Source of the DNA: Bdellovibrio sp. | GTDB lineage: Bacteria; Myxococcota; SpSt-1050 | Assembly (NCBI GenBank): GCA_020725805.1 | Contig: DYEF01000065.1 | Span: forward strand, 1-64,000 | DNA: 64,000 nt | Direction: 5' to 3' | In this document: in pieces, positions 35,988 through 45,112 of the stretch | How positions within the stretch are numbered: the first letter of the stretch is position 1 | Layout: the number at the start of each line of letters is the position of its first letter | Translations under genes and position numbers: made by a program | The notes under the pieces: model-generated | Database searches by the model: none | Told to the model about the DNA's origin: nothing | Seen by the model: the letters and a program-made list of their open reading frames with translations, nothing else

Positions 35988-36503
35988 TTACTTTATCTCT
36001 TCGAAAATACCGGTTTTGCGGTTTTTACGGACATTATTGTAATGAAAATACTTTCCGTTCATTGAGATATAGACACCTTCCGGCAAAACCTGAACAAATG
36101 CCAGAGAACTACCCAGATTAAACATCCCGTCACTCGAACCGAATCTGTAAGGTACCATCGCACCGGTCAGGACCACTGTCTTGTGTTTTACCTTCTTCCC
36201 CAGATATCTGGCCGTCACCTCCATTGTATCCGTCCCGTGAGTAATCAGAATCTTTTTATGAGGTGTAGACAGGCAGTTCTGAAGAATTATCTCCCTGTCG
36301 CTATCCTTCATATAGAGGCTGTCAATCATCATAAGTGTCCGGATCTCAATATCAAGCCTGCATCTGCCTAAATTTAGCATCTCCTGAAGATGGGTATCCT
36401 TGAAAACGAGCTGGCCTGTTATCTCATTATACTCCTTATCAAAAGTCCCGCCAGTGACAAATATCATTATTTTCTTATCTTCAGGACTACTCTCTCTCTT
36501 CAT
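35988..36503 (-). CDS. Asparaginase N-terminal-domain protein
   Basis: 171 aa, matching only the N-terminal half of L-asparaginases (about 330 aa). The nucleophile threonine T20 in VTGGTFDK, THGTDTM (T91-D92) and LTGAMVPYRFGSSDG are present; the C-terminal domain is absent and no frame downstream resembles it. Similar single-domain proteins exist in proteobacteria, so it is probably not a truncation. Whether it hydrolyses asparagine is uncertain. GGAGG and its own promoter lie upstream. Confidence 0.83.
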   Translation of the reverse strand: MKRESSPEDKKIMIFVTGGTFDKEYNEITGQLVFKDTHLQEMLNLGRCRLDIEIRTLMMIDSLYMKDSDREIILQNCLSTPHKKILITHGTDTMEVTARYLGKKVKHKTVVLTGAMVPYRFGSSDGMFNLGSSLAFVQVLPEGVYISMNGKYFHYNNVRKNRKTGIFEEIK

Positions 36504-36524
36504 AAATCCTCCGTAGACAAGACC

Positions 36525-36553
36525 TTAATATTACTCTGCCCGTTAAGTGTCAA
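36525..36553 (-). promoter_or_regulatory. sigma70 promoter of the asparaginase-like gene
   Basis: Minus strand TTGACA (36548-36553), exactly 17 bases, TATTAA (36525-36530), about 15 bases before a GGAGG site. It isolates this gene from the AT-rich restriction-modification pair upstream. Confidence 0.72.
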
Positions 36554-36584
36554 TCAGATTTCTTGTTTTAAAAAAATTTGTTAT

Positions 36585-37121
36585 TTAAGAGGCCGGCAAA
36601 CCAAGCCAGGCAAGTGGCACATTATTGTACACATAGTGACAATTTACACTTTCAATATAATCGAGCACATCTTTATATTTTGGATGTTTAAACCATTCAC
36701 TCAGAACATAGACATATTCTACCTTTAATCCCATTGGTTTTACCAGCTTCTGATACTGTTTTTTCTTGAAATCACATGTCTGTAACTTTTCGTCTACAGA
36801 ACCTTCAACATTCTGAGTTTTATTCTCTATTATAAATAAAGTCTCCCTAACAATTACTAATATGGAGTCGTCAGGATACAACAATCTTGATATAATTTTT
36901 TTATAATCAATTTTATTTTCATCGAGAAACTTATAAAATTCATTCTTTCTAAAACATCGAGCTAAGAGTTTTCCATTATAATACACTAATATGCCGGCTT
37001 TATCTTTTTCTTTTTTCAATTGATATCCGGGTGTTTTTTGAAATATTTTACACAAGTCTGATTCAAGCTCAAATAACAGACCTGTCGTAGTATTTGCCCC
37101 TCCTTTCCCCCCTTTTTTCAT
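36585..37121 (-). CDS. Type II restriction endonuclease, PD-(D/E)XK fold
   Basis: 178 aa. The N-terminus KGGKGGANTTTGLLFE is common to a group of small restriction nucleases. The catalytic core is visible as P83-D84 followed 14 residues later by E99-N-K101 (LFIIENKTQ), then QTCDFKKKQYQKL typical of the adjacent helix. Its ATG overlaps the methyltransferase stop (ATGA) with GGAGG inside the methyltransferase end, so the toxin-like nuclease is translated after its protective partner. Recognition site cannot be read. The DNA is visibly AT-richer than its neighbours. Confidence 0.82.
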   Translation of the reverse strand: MKKGGKGGANTTTGLLFELESDLCKIFQKTPGYQLKKEKDKAGILVYYNGKLLARCFRKNEFYKFLDENKIDYKKIISRLLYPDDSILVIVRETLFIIENKTQNVEGSVDEKLQTCDFKKKQYQKLVKPMGLKVEYVYVLSEWFKHPKYKDVLDYIESVNCHYVYNNVPLAWLGLPAS

Positions 37122-38050
37122 AAGTCCTCCTTAAATAATAATGGAGTATTTCTGGCTTCATTTAGAAATCCGTCAAAGCGCTTGCGTGACAATCTGATAT
37201 ATTCATCACTCATCTCGCAACCAATAAAATATCTCTTATATTTAATTGCTGCTATTCCTGTTGTTGAACTACCTGAAAATGGGTCAAACACTAAATCCTC
37301 CATATCAGTTGACGAAAGGATTATTCTCTCCAGTAATTTTAATGGTTTTTGTGTAGGATGTTTTCCATATCTCTTTTCATCATTAGAAGGAGGATATATT
37401 GTCCATACAGTCTTCATTTGCTTATTATTATTCATTTTCCTGACCAAATCATAATTAAATTTATGTCTTGATTTTTCATTTTTTGCTGCCCAGATAATAG
37501 TCTCAGTAGAATGTGTGAAATATCTGCAAGATAAATTCGGTGGAGGATTAGGCTTTTCCCATGTAATATCATTTAGTATTTTAAATCCCAATTGCTGCAT
37601 CGCAAAACCAACTGAATAGATTACGTGGTGCGTCCCCGATACCCAGATAGAACCGGTCGGTTTCAATAATCTCTGGCACCGGGAGAGCCATTCCAAATTG
37701 AATATATGGTTTTTATCGACACCTCTTGATTTATCCCAATCACCTTTGTCAACCTTAACCATTTTCCCGGAGACACAGGTAATTCCGCCATTAGATAAAA
37801 AATAAGGTGGGTCTGCAAATATCATATCAAAAATTCCATCCGGATATTGTTTGATTAATCTATCCATAAAATCAATGCAATCTGTTTGATATAAGAGAAT
37901 GCCATCACTAGTATATACACAATACTCGTTCGGGAAAACCAGATCCTTAATTATTGTATTAGTAAGAGATATATCCTTCTCATGGACTCTATTAATATTT
38001 CTTTTGATTTTACCACCCAATTTCATATTAAAAACCATTAACAAAGGCAT
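37118..38050 (-). CDS. Adenine-specific DNA methyltransferase (beta class, M.DpnA-like)
   Basis: 310 aa. Catalytic DPPY at 80-83 (IFADPPYFLSNGG) precedes the SAM motif DPFSGSSTT (256-264), the order of beta-class N6-adenine methyltransferases. Stretches such as KVDKGDWDKS, NLSCRYFTHSTETIIWA and GKHPTQKPLKLLERIILSST closely follow M.DpnA-type enzymes, some of which modify GATC, but the target here is not proven. M1, M5 and M9 are all possible starts and none has a ribosome site. Only 9 bases separate it from trmFO. Together with the following nuclease it forms a compact, AT-rich R-M cassette, likely acquired. Confidence 0.88.
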   Translation of the reverse strand: MPLLMVFNMKLGGKIKRNINRVHEKDISLTNTIIKDLVFPNEYCVYTSDGILLYQTDCIDFMDRLIKQYPDGIFDMIFADPPYFLSNGGITCVSGKMVKVDKGDWDKSRGVDKNHIFNLEWLSRCQRLLKPTGSIWVSGTHHVIYSVGFAMQQLGFKILNDITWEKPNPPPNLSCRYFTHSTETIIWAAKNEKSRHKFNYDLVRKMNNNKQMKTVWTIYPPSNDEKRYGKHPTQKPLKLLERIILSSTDMEDLVFDPFSGSSTTGIAAIKYKRYFIGCEMSDEYIRLSRKRFDGFLNEARNTPLLFKEDL

Positions 38051-38059
38051 TAAAAAAAA

Positions 38060-39394
38060 TCAACAATATATTTTTAGGTTAAAGGTTTTTCTATACTCTT
38101 CTATTCTCTCTATCGCCTCTTCTGCCATTTTTTCGGAGTAACGTTTTGCCCCGTTGTGAAGAAAAAGTCCTTTGTTTATATTGGTAGGAACGTACTCTTT
38201 ATTTACAGAAATCCGGCCTGTAATATATCTGTATAACAATCCCATTGCCGTCATATCGGGCGGCGGGATAAAATCCTTGCCCTTTATATAAGAGACTACA
38301 GAAAGACCGGCAATCATACCTGATGCAGCCGCTTCCACATATCCTTCGACACCGGTGAGAGTCCCTGCAACAAATATTCTTGGATTATTTTTTAAGGACA
38401 GATTTTCACTTAGTACCTTAGGAGAGTTCAGATAAATATTTCTGTGCATCTGACCGTACCTGACAATCTCACAATTCTTCAGGGCCGGAATCAGCCTCAA
38501 TACCTTTTCCTGAGAACCATACCTCATACGGGTCTGAAATGCCACAACGGAATATAATGTCCTTTCTCTGTTTTCGGCCCTAAGCTGAACTACTGCAAAA
38601 GGCATATTTTTCCTGTCAAACCCCAGTCCAACCGGCTTAAACGGGCCAAATGCAAGTGATTTATATCCACGCCTTGCAATCTCCTCGGCCGGCAGACATC
38701 CTTCAAAGAATTTCAGATTCTCGTCAATATGAGACTCAACCAGTTCCGCACTAATTATTGCATTGTAGAGAGCCCTGTATTCTTCCTCGCTGAGCGGACA
38801 ATTGATATAATCACCGCTACCCTTTTTGTACCTCGAGCCAAAGAATGCCTTACTCATATCAACAGATTCATAGGTAATGATCGGGGAGACGGCATCATAA
38901 AAATAGAGAAAGTCACTCCCGCCGGCAATATTCATCAGAGAACCGGCGGCATCAGGAGATGTAAGAGGCCCGGTTGAAATTACAACCGCATCATATTTGT
39001 CGGTCAGAATATTAAAATCCCTTACTTCTTCCCTGATTATTCTGATATTTTCATCCGATGATAGTCTTTCGGTAATTGATTTCGCAAAAAGCTCTCTGTC
39101 GACGCTCAGTGAATCACCGGCCGGTACAAAAGCATTATCAGCCGACTCGATTATAAGACTGCCCGACCTTCTTAGTTCCTCCTTAAGCAATCCCTGCGGG
39201 GACCTGACGTCATTGGATTTGAGTGAATTGCTGCAGACGAGTTCGGCAAGATATTCAGACTTATGCGCCTCCGAAAATTTTACCGGCTTCATCTCATAAA
39301 TATCCGCCCTGATTCCGTATCTTGCTATAAGAGCGGCACACTCAGAGCCGGCAAGTCCGCCGCCAACTATGGCAATGATGCCTTTATTCTTCAT
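38060..39394 (-). CDS. trmFO: Methylenetetrahydrofolate-tRNA-(uracil-5-)-methyltransferase TrmFO
   Basis: 444 aa, full length. FAD- and folate-dependent enzyme making m5U54 in tRNA. The FAD loop VGGGLAGSECA (9-19) is followed by YEMKPVKFSEAHKSEYLAELVCSNSLKS, the TrmFO signature, and a C-terminal GTLTGVEGYVEAAASGM. Its ATG overlaps the topA stop by 11 bases. TrmFO rather than SAM-dependent TrmA is typical of Gram-positives and deltaproteobacteria-related groups. Confidence 0.97.
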   Translation of the reverse strand: MKNKGIIAIVGGGLAGSECAALIARYGIRADIYEMKPVKFSEAHKSEYLAELVCSNSLKSNDVRSPQGLLKEELRRSGSLIIESADNAFVPAGDSLSVDRELFAKSITERLSSDENIRIIREEVRDFNILTDKYDAVVISTGPLTSPDAAGSLMNIAGGSDFLYFYDAVSPIITYESVDMSKAFFGSRYKKGSGDYINCPLSEEEYRALYNAIISAELVESHIDENLKFFEGCLPAEEIARRGYKSLAFGPFKPVGLGFDRKNMPFAVVQLRAENRERTLYSVVAFQTRMRYGSQEKVLRLIPALKNCEIVRYGQMHRNIYLNSPKVLSENLSLKNNPRIFVAGTLTGVEGYVEAAASGMIAGLSVVSYIKGKDFIPPPDMTAMGLLYRYITGRISVNKEYVPTNINKGLFLHNGAKRYSEKMAEEAIERIEEYRKTFNLKIYC

Positions 39395-41657
39395 TCGATA
39401 AAGCTTCTTTTTCCGGTCTTATCTTGAATTTGCACTTTTTGTTTGAACACTCAAGGAAATGTCCGCCCTTTTTTGTATCTTTTTCAAACATATATCCGGC
39501 ACCGCATTTGGGGCATCTCTCAAAAACAACAGGATAAGAACTGATAAACTTGCACTTCGGATAGTTGCTGCATCCGTAAAAGACCTTACCCCTCGAGCTC
39601 TTTCTCTTTATAAGTTCACCACCGCAGTTTTCGGGGCACTTTATACCGGTTGTAAGAGTTTCGGTATATCTGCATTCGGGGTATTTGATACAGGAAATAA
39701 ATTCACCATATCTGCCATCCTTTACAACAAGCTCCGACTTACACTCAGGACAGAATCTCCCTTCGATAATCCTGTCTCTTGTCAGAAGGACATTCCCCTT
39801 TTCATCTCTGTAAAAGGCCTTCGTGTTTTTGCATTTGGGGTAATTTGTACAGGCAAGATATGAACCGAATTTATTTACCCTTACACTCATAAAGGAACCG
39901 CACTTGTCACACCTGATATCGGTTACCGAAAGTTCATCCCTGTACGCATTGAAGTTTTTGATTGCATCTCTCAGCATATTCTCGAACGACGAATAGAACT
40001 TCTTCAGCATATCGATATAATCAATTTCACCTTCCTCGATTCTGTCGAGCTTATCCTCCATAAGGGCTGTAAATTCGGGATTCATTATTTCCGGAAAGGC
40101 CTTATCGAGCAGTTTCGTAATCATAAAACCAAGCTCTGTCGGGATAAAACGGTTGTTCTGCTTTTCAACATATTTGCGGTCCTGAATATTGGAGATAATC
40201 GCGGCATAGGTTGACGGCCTCCCTATCCCTCTCTCTTCAAGCTCTTTTATTAGCGTCGCCTCTGTATATCTGGCAGGAGGTTGTGTCTCCTTTTCCAGAA
40301 TCTCAATATCCTCAAGATTGAGATGGTCACCTGCCTTCAGGTCAGGGATATTCGCCTCTTCGCCGTTCTCACCATTGGAACCGTTCTCATCCTTAAGATT
40401 AAAGAGTTTCAGAAATCCTTCCGATATCAGTCTGGAACCTGTAGCCCTGAATTCATAGGCACCCGACTCAATAATCACCGTCCTCTGTGCATAGACAGCA
40501 GGATTCATCTGGGAGGCCACAAATCTCTTCCATATGAGTTCATAAAGCCTGAAATGGTCCCTTGGCAATACCTCTCTCAAGGAATCAGGAGCATATTCAA
40601 CGTGGGTTGGTCTGATAGCCTCGTGCGCATCCTGTGAACGTCCCTTGGTGCTGTAATAATTCGGATTTTCAGGCAGATAATCCTTCCCCCACCTCTCGGA
40701 TATAAATTCCCTGACCGATCTTATCGCCTCTTCGGATACCCTCACGGAGTCAGTCCTCATATAGGTAATGAGACCTTCGAGCCTTCCGTCTCCTATATCC
40801 ATACCTTCATAAAGGTCCTGTGCAAGAGACATTGTCTTCTTGGCAGAAAAGCCAAAAGCATTGAATGCCGCCTGCTGAAGTTTGCTCGTAATAAACGGGG
40901 GCGGAGGATTCTTTTTGCGCTGAGAGTCATTAACCGCAGATACCCTGAAATATGAAAGCTGCCTGATGTGATTTCTGATATTCTGAGCTTCCTTTTCGCT
41001 CTCGACCGAGACCTTTTTATCTCCTATAGAGACAAGTTTTGCCCTGAATTTATCTGGCATCTCTCTGAAGAAGACACCGTCAAATTCATAATACTTCTTC
41101 CGCTCGAATTTCCTGATTTCCTCTTCCCGCATCACAACAAGTTTAACGGCCACAGACTGAACCCTTCCGGCCGAAAGTCCGGGCATTACCTTTCTCCATA
41201 ATATTGGGGAGATTAGATATCCGACAAGTCTGTCGAGGATTCTGCGGGCCTGCTGACTCTGATATTTGTTCATATCCAGCTTCTGGGGATTCTTTATACT
41301 GTTTATGACCGCATTTTTTGTAATCTCATTAAAAAGAACTCTGTAGATCTTCTCCTGAGGGACGTTTAGTTCTTCTGATATATGTACAGCAATTGCCTCA
41401 CCTTCCCTGTCAGGGTCAGGACCAAGAAATATTTTATCGGATTTTTTTGCAAGTTCCTTCATCTTCTGAATAATCTTACCTTTTCCCTTAATGACAAAAT
41501 AGACCGGTCTGAAATCTTTCTCGATCTCAACACCCAGATCACCCGAAGGCAGGTCCTTAACATGCCCCTGAGAAGCGATTACATTAAAATCCTTCCCGAG
41601 ATATTTATTGAGGGTCTTTGCCTTTGACGGTGACTCCACTATCAGAAGATTTGCCAT
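39384..41657 (-). CDS. topA: DNA topoisomerase I (type IA)
   Basis: 757 aa. TOPRIM domain starts LLIVESPSKAKTLNKYLG with the D81-x-D83 metal site (GPDPDREGE); the nucleophile tyrosine is Y299 in GLITYMRTDSVR. The C-terminus carries four four-cysteine zinc ribbons (about 595-750), each C-x2/3-C ... C-x5-C. Relaxes negative supercoils. GGAG 9 bases before the ATG; 2 bases after the dprA stop, and overlapping trmFO, a common topA-dprA arrangement. Confidence 0.97.
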   Translation of the reverse strand: MANLLIVESPSKAKTLNKYLGKDFNVIASQGHVKDLPSGDLGVEIEKDFRPVYFVIKGKGKIIQKMKELAKKSDKIFLGPDPDREGEAIAVHISEELNVPQEKIYRVLFNEITKNAVINSIKNPQKLDMNKYQSQQARRILDRLVGYLISPILWRKVMPGLSAGRVQSVAVKLVVMREEEIRKFERKKYYEFDGVFFREMPDKFRAKLVSIGDKKVSVESEKEAQNIRNHIRQLSYFRVSAVNDSQRKKNPPPPFITSKLQQAAFNAFGFSAKKTMSLAQDLYEGMDIGDGRLEGLITYMRTDSVRVSEEAIRSVREFISERWGKDYLPENPNYYSTKGRSQDAHEAIRPTHVEYAPDSLREVLPRDHFRLYELIWKRFVASQMNPAVYAQRTVIIESGAYEFRATGSRLISEGFLKLFNLKDENGSNGENGEEANIPDLKAGDHLNLEDIEILEKETQPPARYTEATLIKELEERGIGRPSTYAAIISNIQDRKYVEKQNNRFIPTELGFMITKLLDKAFPEIMNPEFTALMEDKLDRIEEGEIDYIDMLKKFYSSFENMLRDAIKNFNAYRDELSVTDIRCDKCGSFMSVRVNKFGSYLACTNYPKCKNTKAFYRDEKGNVLLTRDRIIEGRFCPECKSELVVKDGRYGEFISCIKYPECRYTETLTTGIKCPENCGGELIKRKSSRGKVFYGCSNYPKCKFISSYPVVFERCPKCGAGYMFEKDTKKGGHFLECSNKKCKFKIRPEKEALSNEE

Positions 41658-41659
41658 AA

Positions 41660-42769
41660 TCAGTAACTCCTTTTTCTGTATATCTTGCCGGGTAACTGCT
41701 CTATTATACCCTTAATCTCCATTTTCAGAAGCAGTTCATTTATCTCACCCGGATTTTTATGTGATTTAACGAATATATCATCAATATGCAGTTCCTTACT
41801 TTGTGCAATTATATTGAAAATCAAAAGTTCATCATCAGTCATATTCTTCTCTGTAATGCCCTCGGTCTTTTCATTTCTGTCAATGCCCTCATTAAGTCCA
41901 AGAAAATCGAGAATTACCTTTTCGGAATAGATAATCTTTGCCCCTCTGGATATCAGATAATTCGGGCAGTACGACTTTTCTGAGTTAACCGGACCCGGCA
42001 GAGCAAAAACCGGAACAGACTTTCTGAAGGCATACTCCGCCGTCAATCCTGCTCCGCTCTTTTCTGAGCCCTCGATAACAAGAACAGCCTGAGAAATTTC
42101 AGCAATATACTGATTTCTTCTCACAAAGGTATATTCATTTGTCTCTTCAAGCGGGCCATATGCAGAAATTATCAGACCACCAGAATCAACAATTTTTTCA
42201 AAAAGCGGAATATTTACCGCAGGATAAGGTTTATCTATGGGCGTCCCCAGAAAGGCAATTGTCTTACCATGATTTTTCAGGGCAGAAGAGTGAGCAACCG
42301 TATCTATACCTGTAGCACCGCCGCTTACGATATTCGCGCTTTTGGCAATTATTTCGACAAATCTTTCGGTCATTTCAATCCCGTAATTAGTAGGACTTCT
42401 GGTCCCCACAACCGCAATATTCCTGTTGTCAGCAACAGACAGATCACCCCTGTAGAAGAAGACCGGCAGAATTCTTAGTCCCGCAAAAACCGAAGGATAA
42501 TTCCTGTCACAGAGAGTTGAAATCTTTATCCCCAGATCACTGCAAACAGACAGAATTCTGTCAATGTCGGTATCCTTAGACGATATATATTCAATCTCGT
42601 CATCGGAAAACCTGTATTTTTCCCTCTTTCCGGTAAGAAAATAGCTTAAACTCTCATACCCGCTCTCCCTGAAATCCATAAGCAGGTCGAAAAGTGACTT
42701 CTCACCGAAGCCCTTCTTTCTGAGCCTTTTAAGACCGATTATTTCCTTTATGAGGCCGTTTTCCGACAT
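41660..42769 (-). CDS. dprA: DNA processing protein DprA
   Basis: 369 aa. Binds incoming single-stranded DNA and loads RecA during natural transformation. The Rossmann-like core has AVVGTRSPTNYG, IVSGGATGIDTVAH, GTPIDKPYPAVN and FVRRNQYIAEISQAVLVIEG. The C-terminal winged-helix-like domain (about 300-369) is present. With comEA at 44597 this suggests competence potential, although other com genes are not in the window. It is the first gene of dprA-topA-trmFO and has a promoter just upstream. Confidence 0.96.
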   Translation of the reverse strand: MSENGLIKEIIGLKRLRKKGFGEKSLFDLLMDFRESGYESLSYFLTGKREKYRFSDDEIEYISSKDTDIDRILSVCSDLGIKISTLCDRNYPSVFAGLRILPVFFYRGDLSVADNRNIAVVGTRSPTNYGIEMTERFVEIIAKSANIVSGGATGIDTVAHSSALKNHGKTIAFLGTPIDKPYPAVNIPLFEKIVDSGGLIISAYGPLEETNEYTFVRRNQYIAEISQAVLVIEGSEKSGAGLTAEYAFRKSVPVFALPGPVNSEKSYCPNYLISRGAKIIYSEKVILDFLGLNEGIDRNEKTEGITEKNMTDDELLIFNIIAQSKELHIDDIFVKSHKNPGEINELLLKMEIKGIIEQLPGKIYRKRSY

Positions 42770-42805
42770 TAAAACTCTAACCTCTCAAAATTAAAGGTTT
42801 TCCCA

Positions 42806-42832
42806 TTTATATCTTAATATCAAATCTGTCAA
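42806..42832 (-). promoter_or_regulatory. promoter of dprA-topA-trmFO
   Basis: Minus strand TTGACA (42827-42832), 15-base spacer, TATAAA (42806-42811); ATAAAT with 16 bases is an alternative reading. Followed by a GAGG site and the dprA ATG at 42769. Confidence 0.6.
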
Positions 42833-43411
42833 ATAAAATTAGAAAAAAGTTTCTAACCTTTTGATATCAGGCTATATTTTTTATATCGTTTACCTTATAT
42901 AGTAAAGTATCATTAATCAGAACCAGTTAATCCGGGATTTTGTAATATTCAATAAAGGTGCCGAAACGGAAAATATTGATCCTGTTATAACCACTTTAGG
43001 TGCCAGTTACAAATTACTCAATTATTACAATTAGTTAGCGAATAGCCACTCTGATTAATAATAAATATAGCCGTTGAGAAACCAGACAAATATGAATAGG
43101 GATATCAAATCAGAATCGGGCTCCTAAAGGTTTGGTATGCTTCTACCAAAAACATGGCAGTTCCTAATACAATAAAAGCCATTTATTTGATAAGTGCCGG
43201 TCACCACTAAAAGAAACTAATACCACATCTTACCAAATAAAGAAAACTAACCGAATTAAAATCCCTGTTCTGCTTCCTTTGCATCCTTAAAGCTAAGCTA
43301 AAGTATTAGATTAAAACTTTATGCTAACATATTAATATAATGAGATATTTTACATTTGTATGAATTGACTGTATTCGCGGTAACTATATTCTTACAACAG
43401 ATTGTTTTAAT

Positions 43412-43440
43412 TTGACTAACTTTCGTTTGGGTAATATAAT
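43412..43440 (+). promoter_or_regulatory. sigma70 promoter of the Cys-repeat lipoprotein gene
   Basis: TTGACT (43412-43417), 17 bases, perfect TATAAT (43435-43440). Transcription would begin near 43447, which fixes the ATG at 43466 as the start. Confidence 0.8.
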
Positions 43441-43465
43441 TACTCTTGTGATATGTTATGACGTT

Positions 43466-44572
43466 ATGAAGACCGGTAATGTAATTTATCCCTTTTTAAT
43501 CCTTTCCCTTTTCAGCTGCTCAGTTGACTATTCAGTCCTTGAGGAAAGATTCTGCAATTCCCAAAATCAATGTATAGAGGGCTATAAGTGTGATCTGGCA
43601 ACCGGCAAATGCATAAAATCACCGGATTCATCGGATATATCTTTCAGGGATATCATATCGGATATTGACAGCGGGCTCACTGACCTGTTAACGGAAGATG
43701 TTAAGGACGACACCGATGACAGAAGTTATTCTGATACATATCAGGACATAATTTCAGATATCAAAGACACAGGATATCCGGATATATCAAATGACAGCGG
43801 CCTGTGCGAAACCGGTATATTTACCTGCAGGGATAATGACCTCTACAGATGTGATGAAAACGGCCTAATGGTACTCGAAAAGAGCTGTGAAATGGGATGC
43901 AAAAATGACCATTGTATTGAATGTCTGCCCAACGAAAAAGTCTGTACAGATGAAGAGAATCTCAGAATATGCAATCAGGAAGGTCTCTTCGAATCCCAGA
44001 AATGCACTTATAAATGCTATAACAATCAATGTGTAATCTGTCTGCCTACCGACAAATACTGTAACGGCAAAAAGGCCCTGAAATGTAATCCGATCGGCAC
44101 AAAATGGGAAGAGAAAGATTGTGAAATCGGGTGTTCGGCCGGAGAATGTATGATATGTGAACCGGAAGTTACAAAAAAATGTGTCGATAATGATATTTAT
44201 ACCTGTACTGCCTCCGGAATGGATTATTCAAAGACACAAAACTGTTGTCATGAAAACAACTGCACAGATGGCAATTGCGTAATTACTGCACCAAGAGTAA
44301 CAGATTACAACCCGAAAGACTGGAAAGTCGGAGGCACTATTTACTGGGATATATACGGATGCTTCTTTGTCAGTAATGCATCGAAGGTGATGATAGATTT
44401 TGGCGGTTCGTGGAAAGAAATTACCGAATACGACAATTATGAATATTCAATGAGAACAGAAGAACGTATTCAGATTAAGGTCAAGGTCCTGACCGGCACA
44501 GAATTCAATTTTAAGGTTGTAAATCCCGACGGTCAGAGTACTCAGCAATATCCTATAAAAAAACACTATTAA
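43466..44572 (+). CDS. Cys-repeat lipoprotein with C-terminal Ig-like (IPT/TIG-type) domain
   Basis: 368 aa. Lipobox LFSC (C18). After one Cys module comes a long Asp/Ser-rich tether (DSSDISFRDIISDIDSG...). Residues about 125-270 contain four repeats of roughly 42 residues, each C-x-D/N-x2-LYRCD-type start, a Gly turn and C-x3-C-x4/5-C ending (for example SCEMGCKNDHC, KCTYKCYNNQC, DCEIGCSAGEC). The C-terminal 85 residues look like an IPT/TIG-type beta domain (APRVTDYNPKDWKVGG ... FNFKVVNPDG). The longer TTG start at 43412 coincides with the -35 box and is rejected. There is no ribosome site; two tiny frames precede the ATG. Likely surface-exposed. Confidence 0.8.
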   Translation: MKTGNVIYPFLILSLFSCSVDYSVLEERFCNSQNQCIEGYKCDLATGKCIKSPDSSDISFRDIISDIDSGLTDLLTEDVKDDTDDRSYSDTYQDIISDIKDTGYPDISNDSGLCETGIFTCRDNDLYRCDENGLMVLEKSCEMGCKNDHCIECLPNEKVCTDEENLRICNQEGLFESQKCTYKCYNNQCVICLPTDKYCNGKKALKCNPIGTKWEEKDCEIGCSAGECMICEPEVTKKCVDNDIYTCTASGMDYSKTQNCCHENNCTDGNCVITAPRVTDYNPKDWKVGGTIYWDIYGCFFVSNASKVMIDFGGSWKEITEYDNYEYSMRTEERIQIKVKVLTGTEFNFKVVNPDGQSTQQYPIKKHY

Positions 44573-44596
44573 TAACATTGTAAAAAACTCACAGAT

Positions 44597-45112
44597 TTAA
44601 CAATCGACGCATAAATATTTTTCTATCCTTAAAAGATTCTTTTTGCCTATCCCCCTGATCTTTCCGAGGTCATCTGTCCTCCCGAATCTTCCGTTCTTTA
44701 TCCGGTATTCTATAATTCTTTCTGCAACTGACTCTCCTATACCGTCAATACTGATAAGGTCACTTAAACTTGCACTGTTTACATCAATCCTTAGCCCAAG
44801 CATAAGTCTCTCATAACCGCTCATCCAAAACGAACTTATTCTGCAGTCTTTATCCAAAAAAGCCTTTTTCCCGTATCCGACGTCAATGTCACTGATAACG
44901 CAACCGCATCTCTCGAGCAGTTCCAGACTTGGCAGATCCGTATACCTCCCCTTACAGTATAATGTCTTATAAACCCCGCAGCTCAACGGGACCTTATAGT
45001 CACAAAGAATATCTTCGGAATAGTACGAGAGTCCTCTCCCCTCCCTTACCATCCCCAGAATACCCGCAGTTAAAGCAATTAAAGCAAAGAACAAAAACGA
45101 AAATCTACTCAT
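44597..45112 (-). CDS. ComEA-like helix-hairpin-helix protein
   Basis: 171 aa from ATG 45112; a TTG 15 bases earlier is possible. One N-terminal hydrophobic helix (about 3-22) anchors it in the inner membrane. The C-terminal domain (about 109-168) is a double helix-hairpin-helix: IDVNSASLSDLISIDGIGESVAERII and LGKIRGIGKKNLLRIEKYL, as in ComEA, the periplasmic DNA receptor of competence. The middle part has several cysteines and is not recognised. It overlaps the aspartokinase-like gene by 8 bases. Confidence 0.85.
   Translation of the reverse strand: MSRFSFLFFALIALTAGILGMVREGRGLSYYSEDILCDYKVPLSCGVYKTLYCKGRYTDLPSLELLERCGCVISDIDVGYGKKAFLDKDCRISSFWMSGYERLMLGLRIDVNSASLSDLISIDGIGESVAERIIEYRIKNGRFGRTDDLGKIRGIGKKNLLRIEKYLCVDC

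Larger units (their letters stand above)
42770..43465. other. about 700-bp AT-rich intergenic region
   Basis: Between dprA (leftward) and the Cys-repeat lipoprotein gene (rightward). Promoters lie at both ends (42806-42832 and 43412-43440). The middle (about 42900-43360) shows only short AT-rich stretches, no credible frame, no tRNA-like cloverleaf and no clear repeat. Confidence 0.55.

Noticed and set aside
35988-36503. asparaginase as a truncated pseudogene
   Set aside because: It has its own promoter, ribosome site and clean stop, and single-domain relatives are known, so it is kept as an intact gene.
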